DNA of 64,000 nucleotides from Pseudomonas sp. Irchel s3h14. GTDB taxonomy: Bacteria > Pseudomonadota > Gammaproteobacteria > Pseudomonadales > Pseudomonadaceae. The stretch covers positions 40,078 through 104,077 of the forward strand of contig NZ_FYDJ01000017.1 in NCBI RefSeq assembly GCF_900187425.1, read 5' to 3'. The number at the start of each line of letters is the position of its first letter. Positions within the stretch are counted from its first letter, which is position 1. Made by a program: the position numbers and the translations under genes. The notes beneath the pieces are model-generated. The model did no database searches. It had not been told where the DNA came from and saw only the letters and a list, made by a program, of their open reading frames with translations. Shown here in pieces: positions 8,595-15,782 of this stretch.

Positions 8595-9583
8595 TGAGCC
8601 ACTCGGATACACAACCGGCGGCCCACGCCGACACCCCGCCCAAATCCCGCTGGAGCCGCTGGAAACGGCCGCTGACGATGCTGTTTTTCCTGGCGCTGAT
8701 CGTGCTGTTCACGATGCTTGCCCAGCGCATCGAATGGGATGAAGTGTTCGACAACCTCGCAGATTTCAAGGTGCGCACGCTGATCATCGCGTCCGGTCTG
8801 ACCTTGGTGAGTTTTCTGGTCTACGCCTGCTTCGACCTGATCGGCCGTACCTACATTCGCCAGGACCTGACGTGGAAGCAGATCCTGCCGGTGGGGATTA
8901 TCAGCTATGCCTTCAACCTCAATCTGAGCGCTTGGGTCGGCGGTGTTGCCATGCGTTATCGGCTGTATTCGCGACTCGGGGTGAGCAAGGGCAACATCGC
9001 GAAAATTCTCGGGTTGAGCCTGGCGACCAACTGGTTCGGTTACATGGTGATTGCCGGTGCGGTGTTCAGCAGCGGATTGGTGCGAATGCCGCCAGGCTGG
9101 AAGCTGAGCACTGATGCGTTGCAAGGTGTGGGCGTGTTGTTGCTGCTGGTGAGCGCGGGGTATCTGGCAGCGTGTCAGTTTTCCAGGCGGCGGGAGTGGG
9201 CAATACGCGGGGTGGAAATCAACCTGCCGTCCCTGCGCATGGCAGTGCTGCAACTGGCCCTCGGGGCGCTGAACTGGTCGCTGATGGCGGCGGTGATTTT
9301 CACCTTGCTGCCGAGCAAGCTGGATTACCCACTGGTGCTTGGGGTATTGCTGATCAGCGCGATTGCCGGGGTCATCACGCACATCCCCGCCGGGCTTGGC
9401 GTGTTGGAAGCGGTATTCGTGGCGCTGCTGCAACATCAAGCGTCCCGAGGCAGCCTGGTGGCCGGATTGCTGGCCTATCGGGCGATTTATTTCATCTTGC
9501 CGCTACTGATTACCCTGGTGATGTACTTGATCGTGGAAGCCAAGGCCAAGTCGTTGCGGATCGAGAAGAAACCGAGGCATTAA
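8594..9583 (+). CDS. ybhN: YbhN/UPF0104 integral membrane protein
   Basis: A 329-residue polytopic membrane protein of the lysylphosphatidylglycerol synthase transmembrane-region (UPF0104/YbhN) family. A basic cytoplasmic N-terminus (KSRWSRWKRP) leads into the first helix near residue 30, and about seven or eight hydrophobic segments follow. The family motif appears at NLNLSAWVGGVAMRYRLYSRLG and later at GVITHIPAGLGVLEAVF. No catalytic MprF domain is attached. The start shares a base with the clsB stop codon. Its place directly after clsB, as in E. coli ybhPON, points to lipid handling or flipping, but no activity can be read from sequence. Confidence 0.87.
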   Translation: MSHSDTQPAAHADTPPKSRWSRWKRPLTMLFFLALIVLFTMLAQRIEWDEVFDNLADFKVRTLIIASGLTLVSFLVYACFDLIGRTYIRQDLTWKQILPVGIISYAFNLNLSAWVGGVAMRYRLYSRLGVSKGNIAKILGLSLATNWFGYMVIAGAVFSSGLVRMPPGWKLSTDALQGVGVLLLLVSAGYLAACQFSRRREWAIRGVEINLPSLRMAVLQLALGALNWSLMAAVIFTLLPSKLDYPLVLGVLLISAIAGVITHIPAGLGVLEAVFVALLQHQASRGSLVAGLLAYRAIYFILPLLITLVMYLIVEAKAKSLRIEKKPRH

Positions 9584-9616
9584 CAGCAATGCCAGTCAGT
9601 TAAGGAACGACACAAT

Positions 9617-9647
9617 CCGTAGCAGCTGGCGAAGCCTGCTGCTACGG
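9617..9647. terminator. Hairpin between convergent genes, REP-like
   Basis: CCGTAGCAG (9617-9625) and CTGCTACGG (9639-9647) form a 9-bp stem around a loop containing GCGAAGCC, resembling a common Pseudomonas intergenic repeat. GTTTT follows on the plus strand. It lies between ybhN and the convergent hydrolase gene and could serve as a terminator for either, though no long T-run is present. Confidence 0.5.
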
Positions 9648-9697
9648 ATCGCGTTTTGGCTTAACTGATTGGAATTAGGCATTAACAGCCGATGTTT

Positions 9698-10456
9698 TTA
9701 CGATGACTGAATGATGCTCAACCGCTCGCCCACCACCATTTCAGTGATCCAGCCCACCAGGATCGAGGTGTATGCCTGTTGCGAAACAGGTTCGCTCAAG
9801 GCGTGATCGGCGCCGTCGATAATCCGATGGGTCAGCGAGTGGGTCTGCTGACACGCAGCGCGGTAACTCATGATGGTTGAGTGGGGCACATAGTCGTCGG
9901 TCTCGGACTCCACAAGCAGCACATCCCCGGTAAATTGCGAACAGGCATGCAGCGCACGATTGCTGTCGGCGCGCACTAACGTGCTGCGGTAATCACGTAA
10001 ATCGAGCTTGTCCAGGTCACGTTTGGGCGTGTGCCATTGATCATCGCGATACAGCGCCGGCACCCGCAGCGCCAGCCAGCGCACCGGACGCAATGACGTC
10101 AGGATCGAGGCCAGGTAACCGCCATAACTGGTGCCGACCACGGCAATCGCCGATGTATCGAGCGCCGGGTGCGCGAGCAAGCGGTCATACGCCGCCAACA
10201 GGTCGCGCAGGTTGTCTTCGCGCGTCACTCGACTCAGCGCAATTCCCCTGCCGCCGGTGTGCCCGCGCAAGTCGAACGTCAGGCACACGCAACCCAGACC
10301 GGCGATGCCTTTCGCCCGCTCCAGGTCCCGCTCCTGACTGCCGCCCCAACCGTGCACAAAGAGCACGCCGGGGACTTTCGATTTGGGGCTGAGAAAGGTC
10401 CCGATCATCTGTTCATCGTCGATGTCGATTTGAATGGTTTCGCTTCTAGCCGTCAT
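9698..10456 (-). CDS. Alpha/beta hydrolase (prolyl-oligopeptidase/dienelactone-like)
   Basis: A 252-residue cytoplasmic alpha/beta hydrolase. It shows the oxyanion segment FVHGWGGSQ (about residues 33-41), a nucleophile elbow GTSYGG, an acidic residue in ESETDDYVP and a histidine in DGADHALS, which complete a Ser-Asp-His triad. There is no signal peptide. Its start overlaps the end of the DUF3182 gene by 11 bp, so the two are coupled. The substrate is unknown. Pairing with an ATP-grasp-like partner suggests a hydrolase that trims or releases a ligated product, which is inference. Confidence 0.82.
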   Translation of the reverse strand: MTARSETIQIDIDDEQMIGTFLSPKSKVPGVLFVHGWGGSQERDLERAKGIAGLGCVCLTFDLRGHTGGRGIALSRVTREDNLRDLLAAYDRLLAHPALDTSAIAVVGTSYGGYLASILTSLRPVRWLALRVPALYRDDQWHTPKRDLDKLDLRDYRSTLVRADSNRALHACSQFTGDVLLVESETDDYVPHSTIMSYRAACQQTHSLTHRIIDGADHALSEPVSQQAYTSILVGWITEMVVGERLSIIQSS

Positions 10457-11555
10457 AGGATTTAACCGTTACGTACTTGAGGAGAAAGTCACTGTTTTGC
10501 GCCGGCCCGCGATACACCTCGATGGCGTCCGCCGGCAGCGGCTGGTCGATGTAGGTCTCGACCGAAGACACGCGAATCGCGCGCATCCCCGGGTCGTTGA
10601 CGAAGCTCTGCAAGGCGGCGACTTCGGCGCTGCTGGCACCGCCCATCCGCCAGGACTGCTCGAGCACACCGCTGCGCTGTTTGCCGTTGCTGTCCACGCC
10701 TTGGGCGATGTCGTAGTTGCGCCGAGAGGCGTAGAAACCGGGATAAGCCTCATCCGCGGCACGGTCGAACACTTGCGCCTGACGGATCGCCAGCTGAACA
10801 TCGTCCGGCAATTCCAGTTCGAGCAAATCGTCGTAGTGACCCCGCACAACCAGCAAGTTGGACCCTCCATAAACCTGCTCGCCCTGACCGTCTTCGGTCA
10901 AGTATTGATCACCGCAATAACTCAGCACCGTGTCGCCGATAAAGCTCTGACCGACGCTGTGGGTGATCACGTGGTCCAGGTCCTGCTCCAGCACCACGCC
11001 TTCGGTGAACAGCGCTTTGGCCTCGGGTTTGGCGAGGATGGCATCGAACTGGTCGAGGCTTTTGATCACTTCCTGACCGCGTCCGGCGCAGGCATGAATA
11101 GGCTTGATGCGAATCGGGCCGCTATAGAGCAGATGCTCCGCCGCAGGACGCGCATCGTCCATGGAAAAAACACTGAGACCGTCGAGCACCACGCTGCGCA
11201 CGCGCTCGGAAAACAACGGTGACCAACCTTCCGGAGCGTAAGCATTTTTGTTGTGCAACCCGTGACTGATGGCTTTGGTGCAGATGAAATCATGGTCGAC
11301 GTAACCGCCCCACAAATCCTCAGGCCCTTTGACGCCCAATTGCCGGGCAGCAGCAGCGCCAACAAGCGTCTGGGTCGGCAACAGATACAGGTCTCGACCG
11401 TTGTGCAGTTCCGGGTCGTAACTGCCACCGTATTTAAGCCCCAGTATCTGTGCCAGCCAACGCGCCAGCGCACGATTGGTTTCTACTTCGTGCAACGGAG
11501 CCTCGGGGCGCACGGAGTGGGCGACCACCAGTTTCTTGCGGTTTGCTGGGGTCAT
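10446..11555 (-). CDS. DUF3182 family protein, ATP-grasp-like
   Basis: A 369-residue protein matching the DUF3182 family. Features suggesting an ATP-grasp-type ligase are IRIKPIHACAGRGQEV (a lysine and glycine-rich nucleotide loop near residue 150), GVVLEQDL (adenine-binding acidic segment) and the downstream HVITHSVGQSFIGDTVLSYC block. The N-terminus contains VETNRALARWLA and GGSYDPELH. It is the first gene of a two-gene unit with the alpha/beta hydrolase, overlapping it by 11 bp. No reaction is known for the family and the ATP-grasp assignment is my reading of motifs. Confidence 0.75.
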   Translation of the reverse strand: MTPANRKKLVVAHSVRPEAPLHEVETNRALARWLAQILGLKYGGSYDPELHNGRDLYLLPTQTLVGAAAARQLGVKGPEDLWGGYVDHDFICTKAISHGLHNKNAYAPEGWSPLFSERVRSVVLDGLSVFSMDDARPAAEHLLYSGPIRIKPIHACAGRGQEVIKSLDQFDAILAKPEAKALFTEGVVLEQDLDHVITHSVGQSFIGDTVLSYCGDQYLTEDGQGEQVYGGSNLLVVRGHYDDLLELELPDDVQLAIRQAQVFDRAADEAYPGFYASRRNYDIAQGVDSNGKQRSGVLEQSWRMGGASSAEVAALQSFVNDPGMRAIRVSSVETYIDQPLPADAIEVYRGPAQNSDFLLKYVTVKSYDG

Positions 11556-11631
11556 GCGTCCCCCTTCAATCTGCGCTTGATGAATGTAGTTGAAAGGGTG
11601 CAGAGATCAGGCCAAGGGGGGCCGAAGACAA

Positions 11632-11664
11632 ACGTTTTTCAAATCAGCCAGTTACGAAAAACGT
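11632..11664. repeat. Inverted repeat ACGTTTTTC / GAAAAACGT
   Basis: A perfect 9-bp inverted repeat (11632-11640 and 11656-11664) with a 15-base spacer. It lies between the end of the GlxA-type regulator gene and the start of the DUF3182 gene, both on the minus strand. It lacks the GC-rich stem of a terminator, so it may be an operator for the DUF3182 unit or a weak terminator. The rest of this 177-bp gap shows nothing recognisable. Confidence 0.4.
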
Positions 11665-11732
11665 GATGGCACCCTGCCTGTTTGATTCTGCACGACAAGG
11701 GTTTCAACTCTGGCATTTTGCACGACTGACGC

Positions 11733-12719
11733 TCACCCCTGACTCGCTCCTACCCCAAACCGTGTCCGGTAATCACTTGGCGCCAACCCGGTAATCTTCT
11801 TGAACGTCGCCCGAAAGGCACTCGGATCCTGATAACCCACCGTCCAGGCAATGTGATCGATGGTGCCGTTGGTGAACTCCAGCATTTCCCGGGCCTTGCC
11901 GACCCGCAGGTGCTGGCAGTACTCAGTGGGTTTGAGTCCGGTTGCCGCACGAAATCGACGCAAGAACGTGCGCTCTTCCAGCCCTGCCCGCTCGGCCATC
12001 GTCGCCAGTGACACATCGGTCGCTCCGGTGGTTTGCAGCCAATGCTGGACCCTGAGAATCGAGGCGTCGCCATGGCTAAGAATGGGTGAAAAATTGCTGC
12101 CGCATTCACTCGCGCTGTCGCTGTGTTCCACCACCAAAAACCGCGCGGTACTGGTGGCGATGCTCGGCCCCAGCAGACGGTTGACCAGACGCAAGCCCAG
12201 TTCAGACCAGGCCATCAGCCCGGCGGTCGTGATCAGGTCGCCGTCGTCAACGATGGGGGTGTCGGCTTTGAGCTTGATCGCCGGGTAACGCTCGGCGAAG
12301 GCTTTGGCCGAGGTCCAGTGGGTGGTGGCGCTACGACCGTCGAGCAGGCCGCTCTCGGCCAACAGAATCGACCCCACACAAACCCCGCCTAGTGTCGCGC
12401 CATTGGCGTGTTGCTGACGCAGCCAGCGAATCAGCCCCTGCGGTGCCAGACCTTCGGAAAAACCGGCAATCGACGGCGGGATCAACACCGCCACCAACGC
12501 ACCGTCCGCAGCGGGATGACTGTCGTAGACCCGCTCGGGCGCCTGATCGCCATCAACCTGCCAATGGCTGACCCGCACCAACGGCAACTGCGCCGCCTGA
12601 TGCTCGGCGGCAATCCGGTTCGCCACCCCGAACAAGTCCGTCAATCCATGCACCGCCGCCATCTGCGCACCGGGATAGATCAGCACGCCCAACTCGGCGA
12701 TTGGCCTTTCTGCGTCCAT
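11733..12719 (-). CDS. GlxA-family transcriptional regulator (DJ-1/PfpI-like + AraC HTH)
   Basis: A 328-residue regulator with an N-terminal DJ-1/PfpI-like ligand domain (IAELGVLIYPGAQMAAVHGLTD and GGVCVGSILLAESGLLDG, with Cys at the amidotransferase elbow position) and a C-terminal AraC-type double HTH (VSLATMAERAGLEERTFLRRF and IAWTVGYQDPSAFRATFKK). The frame is open upstream to 12788, but the ATG at 12719 is preferred because a GGGGG-rich ribosome site lies just upstream and family homology begins there. It is divergent from an isochorismatase-like hydrolase across about 100 bp, so it probably controls that gene. Effector unknown. Confidence 0.88.
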   Translation of the reverse strand: MDAERPIAELGVLIYPGAQMAAVHGLTDLFGVANRIAAEHQAAQLPLVRVSHWQVDGDQAPERVYDSHPAADGALVAVLIPPSIAGFSEGLAPQGLIRWLRQQHANGATLGGVCVGSILLAESGLLDGRSATTHWTSAKAFAERYPAIKLKADTPIVDDGDLITTAGLMAWSELGLRLVNRLLGPSIATSTARFLVVEHSDSASECGSNFSPILSHGDASILRVQHWLQTTGATDVSLATMAERAGLEERTFLRRFRAATGLKPTEYCQHLRVGKAREMLEFTNGTIDHIAWTVGYQDPSAFRATFKKITGLAPSDYRTRFGVGASQG

Positions 12720-12820
12720 TGTCAGTTTTCCCCCTTCTATTGTCGGTGCGGCCAATCCTCGGACGGCCTGCCAGACCCAATACTTCATTCCACACCAACA
12801 AGCACTTCGAGGAAACAGTC

Positions 12821-13375
12821 ATGGCCAAGCAAGCACTCATCGTAGTTGATATCCAAAACGACTACTTCCCCCAAGGCAAGTGGCCGCTGGTCGGCGCCGA
12901 TGCCGCCGCGGACAACGCCGTTCGTCTGCTCAAAGCCTTCCGCGATGCGGGTGATTCGGTGGTGCACATCCGTCACGAATTCACTTCCGACGAAGCGCCC
13001 TTTTTCACTCCGGGCTCCGAGGGCGCGAAGCTGCACCCTAAAGTCCTCAATCGCGCCGACGAACCGGTCGTGCTCAAACACTTCGTCAACTCGTTCCGCG
13101 AAACCGAACTACAGTCAATCCTCGACGAGCAAGGCATCAAGGAACTGGTCGTCGTCGGCAGCATGAGCCACATGTGTGTCGACGGCATCACCCGTGCCGC
13201 CGCCGATCTTGGCTACACCGTTACGGTGATTCATGACGCCTGCGCTACCCGTGATCTGGAGTTCAACGGCGTCACCGTTCCGGCAGCCCACGTGCATGCC
13301 GCCTTCATGTCGGCCCTGGGTTTTGCCTACGCCAGCGTGGTGTCCGCCGACGAATTTCTCGCGGCCAGGCGCTAA
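12821..13375 (+). CDS. Cysteine hydrolase of the isochorismatase family
   Basis: A 184-residue isochorismatase-like hydrolase. The Asp-Lys-Cys triad is recognisable as VVDIQNDY (D10), VLKHFVNSF (Lys near residue 86) and SMSHMCVDG (Cys near residue 119), and a cis-peptide region follows the Lys. Members cleave amides such as nicotinamide, ureidoacrylate or biuret, or other N-C bonds; the substrate here cannot be fixed. The ATG at 12821 has GAGGA about 8 bp upstream, whereas the open frame extends back to 12701 into the regulator's promoter. A GC-rich terminator follows at 13403-13436. Confidence 0.87.
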   Translation: MAKQALIVVDIQNDYFPQGKWPLVGADAAADNAVRLLKAFRDAGDSVVHIRHEFTSDEAPFFTPGSEGAKLHPKVLNRADEPVVLKHFVNSFRETELQSILDEQGIKELVVVGSMSHMCVDGITRAAADLGYTVTVIHDACATRDLEFNGVTVPAAHVHAAFMSALGFAYASVVSADEFLAARR

Positions 13376-13402
13376 CACCCCCCTGAAACAACTCGATAAA
13401 CA

Positions 13403-13436
13403 AAAGGCCCGCTGCGCTTTCGCGTTGCGGGCCTTT
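13403..13436 (+). terminator. Intrinsic terminator after the cysteine hydrolase gene
   Basis: AAAGGCCCGC (13403-13412) pairs with GCGGGCCTTT (13427-13436) around a 14-base loop. The 3' arm ends in TTT. It lies 28 bp after the stop codon and separates this gene from the operon that follows. Confidence 0.75.
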
Positions 13437-13457
13437 GCGTTTCCGGTCGCTAAAAAT

Positions 13458-13469
13458 CTCACGCGTGAG
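13458..13469. promoter_or_regulatory. Palindromic operator-like site 1, CTCACGCGTGAG
   Basis: A perfect 12-bp palindrome immediately upstream of the predicted -35 box of the DUF2170-PspA operon. With its left flank it reads AAATCTCACGCGTGAG (13454-13469), the exact reverse complement of the extended second copy at 13504-13519. Operator function is inferred from symmetry and position. Confidence 0.6.
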
Positions 13470-13472
13470 CTA

Positions 13473-13501
13473 TTGAGAGGTGTAAAAAATCACTGTAGTG
13501 T
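13473..13501 (+). promoter_or_regulatory. Predicted sigma70-type promoter of the yjf-like operon
   Basis: TTGAGA (13473-13478) and TAGTGT (13496-13501) are separated by 17 bp. The -35 matches the consensus in 5 of 6 positions and the -10 is weak. The predicted transcription start, near 13508, falls inside the second CTCACGCGTGAG palindrome. The weak -10 would suit a promoter that is activated or repressed. Confidence 0.5.
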
Positions 13502-13503
13502 TT

Positions 13504-13515
13504 CTCACGCGTGAG
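13504..13515. promoter_or_regulatory. Palindromic operator-like site 2, CTCACGCGTGAG
   Basis: The second perfect copy of the 12-bp palindrome, 46 bp from the first (start to start), overlapping the expected transcription start. Flanking bases ATTT on its right mirror AAAT on the left of copy 1, so the pair forms a 16-bp inverted repeat around the promoter. This geometry would let a dimeric regulator block, or loop across, the promoter. Confidence 0.6.
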
Positions 13516-13537
13516 ATTTCACAACGGAGTCACCAGT

Positions 13538-14221
13538 ATGAAAAGCCGCTCTCCATCAGGTCCGCCTGCCGAGCCTGATACCGCGAGCAGCAAGGGAGAG
13601 CGCTCGAAACCGTCTGCGAAAAAACCGTCGAGCTTCTACATGAAGCAGATGCGCGCGGGCCTGGGTGCCGCCGGTTATGTGAAACACGAGACTTGGGTGC
13701 TTCCCGAAAACCGAAGCCTGCTCAAGCAGATGGAGAAACAGCTACGCCAACCGATCCTGGCTGGCTCATTCATGTCGGAGAATTACATGAGCGCAGGTAA
13801 CAACTGGAACATCGATCGCCTCTACAGCGCCCTTCAGGCCCTCGACGAAGTGGTTTCGAACGACATCACCCTCTCCCTCGTTCAAGGCTCCGAGTCCAGC
13901 ATCAAGCTGGAAATGAACGATTTCGGTGGCCTGCCGATTTACATCGCCGTGGTTGGCGATCAGGTCATCGTGGATACCGTTCTGGTTGATGTCGAGTCCA
14001 TCAACGACGTACCGGCATTCAACGATGCCGTTCTGCGCAGCCGGGAAATGTTCCCGCTGTCCTCGATCGGTATCGAGTCCATGCCCAACGGGCAGATCGT
14101 TTACAACATGTTCGGCGCACTGAGCTCCGACTCCAGCCTGACCAACGTCGTGACCGAGGTCAAAACCCTCGTCGACAACGTCCAGCGCGCCAGCGAAGCC
14201 TTTGAACGATTCTTCATCTAA
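13538..14221 (+). CDS. yjfI: DUF2170 family protein, YjfI-like
   Basis: A 227-residue protein whose last 150 residues match the DUF2170/YjfI family (GSESSIKLEMNDFGGLPIYI and VDTVLVDVESINDVPAFND). The first 40 residues are Ser/Pro/Lys-rich and probably disordered. There is no signal peptide or membrane segment, so it is cytoplasmic. The ATG at 13538 is chosen over an upstream GTG at 13511 because GGAG (13526-13529) is 8 bp before it and the GTG lies inside the palindrome. It is the first gene of the eight-gene operon, 24 bp before the PspA-like gene, as in E. coli yjfI-yjfJ. Molecular function unknown. Confidence 0.83.
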   Translation: MKSRSPSGPPAEPDTASSKGERSKPSAKKPSSFYMKQMRAGLGAAGYVKHETWVLPENRSLLKQMEKQLRQPILAGSFMSENYMSAGNNWNIDRLYSALQALDEVVSNDITLSLVQGSESSIKLEMNDFGGLPIYIAVVGDQVIVDTVLVDVESINDVPAFNDAVLRSREMFPLSSIGIESMPNGQIVYNMFGALSSDSSLTNVVTEVKTLVDNVQRASEAFERFFI

Positions 14222-14245
14222 TTTTTCGGGAACAGGAAATATCCA

Positions 14246-14944
14246 ATGACTCAGTCCATCTGGAGCAAATTGTTCACCGCGCTGCGTGGCGGTGCCAATG
14301 AAGTCGGCGAATCGATCGTCGACCAACAGGCCCTGCGCATCCTCGACCAGGAAATCCGCGATGCTGACAGCGCCCTGGCCAATGCCAAGCGTGAGTTGGT
14401 CACCATCATGGCCAAGCACAAGCTGTCGGCTGATCGTGTAGCCGAGTACAACGCCAAGATCAAGGACCTCGAATCCAAGGCCATGGCCGCGATTCAGGCC
14501 AACCGCGAAGACTTGGCGCTGGAAGTGGCCGAAGCCATTTCGACCCTGACCAATGAGCTTGATGTCGAGCAAAAGCAGGCCACCGAATTCGGCGGTTACG
14601 CGGACAACATGCGCAAAGACATCACCAAGGCCGAAAGCCGCATCAAAAGCCTGCGTCAGCAAGTGGACATGGCCAAGGCCCGCGAAAGCGTACAGAAAGC
14701 CCAGGTCAGCGCTTCGATCGCCAGTGGCGGCGCCAACGGCAAGCTGGAAACCGCCGTCGGTACACTGAACCGCCTGCAAGCCAAGCAGCAGCAACGCGCC
14801 GCTGAACTGGAAGCCCAGGATCAACTGGCCGATGCATCGACCGGCACTGATCTGGAACGCAAACTGCGCGAAGCCGGCATCACGCCAAACGAAGGCAGCG
14901 CCAATGCGATTCTGGAACGCCTGAAGAAAAAATCGGCTGAGTAA
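14246..14944 (+). CDS. yjfJ: PspA/IM30 family membrane-remodelling protein, YjfJ-like
   Basis: A 232-residue PspA/IM30-type protein. An amphipathic N-terminus (SIWSKLFTALRGGANEVGE) precedes a long alpha-helical coiled coil rich in Glu/Lys/Ala (about residues 30-190), the ESCRT-III-like fold known for the family. It contains the REDLALEVAEA-type segment seen in PspA. Such proteins assemble on damaged inner membrane and help keep proton impermeability. AGGA (14234-14237) lies 8 bp upstream of the ATG. Gene order with DUF2170 before it and, two genes later, DUF2491-DUF350-DUF1190-ATP-grasp matches E. coli yjfJ, so it is a YjfJ paralogue rather than the PspF-controlled PspA. Confidence 0.9.
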   Translation: MTQSIWSKLFTALRGGANEVGESIVDQQALRILDQEIRDADSALANAKRELVTIMAKHKLSADRVAEYNAKIKDLESKAMAAIQANREDLALEVAEAISTLTNELDVEQKQATEFGGYADNMRKDITKAESRIKSLRQQVDMAKARESVQKAQVSASIASGGANGKLETAVGTLNRLQAKQQQRAAELEAQDQLADASTGTDLERKLREAGITPNEGSANAILERLKKKSAE

Positions 14945-14990
14945 GCAACACAGCAGCAGGAAGGGCATTTAATGCCGAGCTGCGGAACCT

Positions 14991-15093
14991 GTGGGAGCGG
15001 GCTTGCTCGCGAAGAGGGAGTGTCAGTCGACATCAATGTTGCCTGACACACTGCCTTCGCGAGCAAGTCGAATCGTCGCACCGCCGCTCCCAC
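14991..15093. repeat. REPIN inside the operon, between the PspA-like and rhomboid genes
   Basis: GTGGGAGCGGGCTTGCTCGC starts at 14991 and its partner arms TTCGCGAGCAAG (15056-15067) and GCTCCCAC (15086-15093) lie in inverse orientation. An inner pair, GTGTCAG (15020-15026) and CTGACAC (15043-15049), closes the loop. This is the standard two-REP unit of fluorescent pseudomonads. It occupies most of the 202-bp gap between the two co-directional genes. Confidence 0.9.
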
Positions 15094-15146
15094 ATGGGTT
15101 GCGATTAAGTAACGGGCATTCACTGCCCTTCGAGTCGAGGTCACGG

Positions 15147-15710
15147 ATGGATGCCCTGAAGGGTTTCAAGACAATCGCAGGCGTGGCCATTTTCATGGTC
15201 GCGCTACAACTGCTCAATGTTGCGACCGGCTACAGCCTTACTGCCTTCGGCCTGGTTCCGAGAACACTGCAGGGACTGGTCGGCATCATCACCTCGCCTT
15301 TCTTGCACGGGTCCTTTGCGCACCTGAGCGCCAACCTGATTGCCTTTTTGATCCTCGGTACCCTGGTCATTATCGAAGGGCTCAACCGGTTCATGGCCGT
15401 CAGCGCCATCATTATTCTGCTGGGCGGTACGCTGGTCTGGCTGTTCGGTTTTGCAGGTGTACACATCGGTGCCAGCGGATGGGTATTCGGGCTGTGGGCG
15501 TACCTCCTGTCGCGCGCCTGGTTCCAGAGGAGCTGGAGCAACCTGATAACGGCCAGTATCGTGGTCCTGCTCTATGGCGGCCTGATTTTTGGCTTCTTTC
15601 CTCGCCAGGGCATGTCCTTCGAAGGGCATATCTTTGGTGCGATCGCCGGATTTATTGCAGCCAAGGTACTGTTATCTACGCCGCGCAGCAGGTTTAATGC
15701 CGCCCGGTAA
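15147..15710 (+). CDS. Rhomboid-family intramembrane serine protease
   Basis: A 187-residue polytopic protein with about six hydrophobic helices, the minimal bacterial rhomboid size. The catalytic serine is in GASG (S110) and the histidine in GHIFG (H161); the upstream helix carries H59 and N63 in HLSANLIAF, at the oxyanion-stabilising position. The protein would cut transmembrane segments of partner proteins within the inner membrane. The ATG at 15147 follows GAGG (15137-15140); the open frame upstream only reads through the REPIN. It lies between the PspA-like and channel genes and is absent from the E. coli yjf order, so its substrate may be an operon product. That last point is inference. 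Confidence 0.87.
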   Translation: MDALKGFKTIAGVAIFMVALQLLNVATGYSLTAFGLVPRTLQGLVGIITSPFLHGSFAHLSANLIAFLILGTLVIIEGLNRFMAVSAIIILLGGTLVWLFGFAGVHIGASGWVFGLWAYLLSRAWFQRSWSNLITASIVVLLYGGLIFGFFPRQGMSFEGHIFGAIAGFIAAKVLLSTPRSRFNAAR

Positions 15711-15782
15711 CCGCATTTGAGCACTCAGACGCCAGAGCGATTACGTCGCCAGGAATGAGCCCCCCATGGAGTCAGGGATGTA

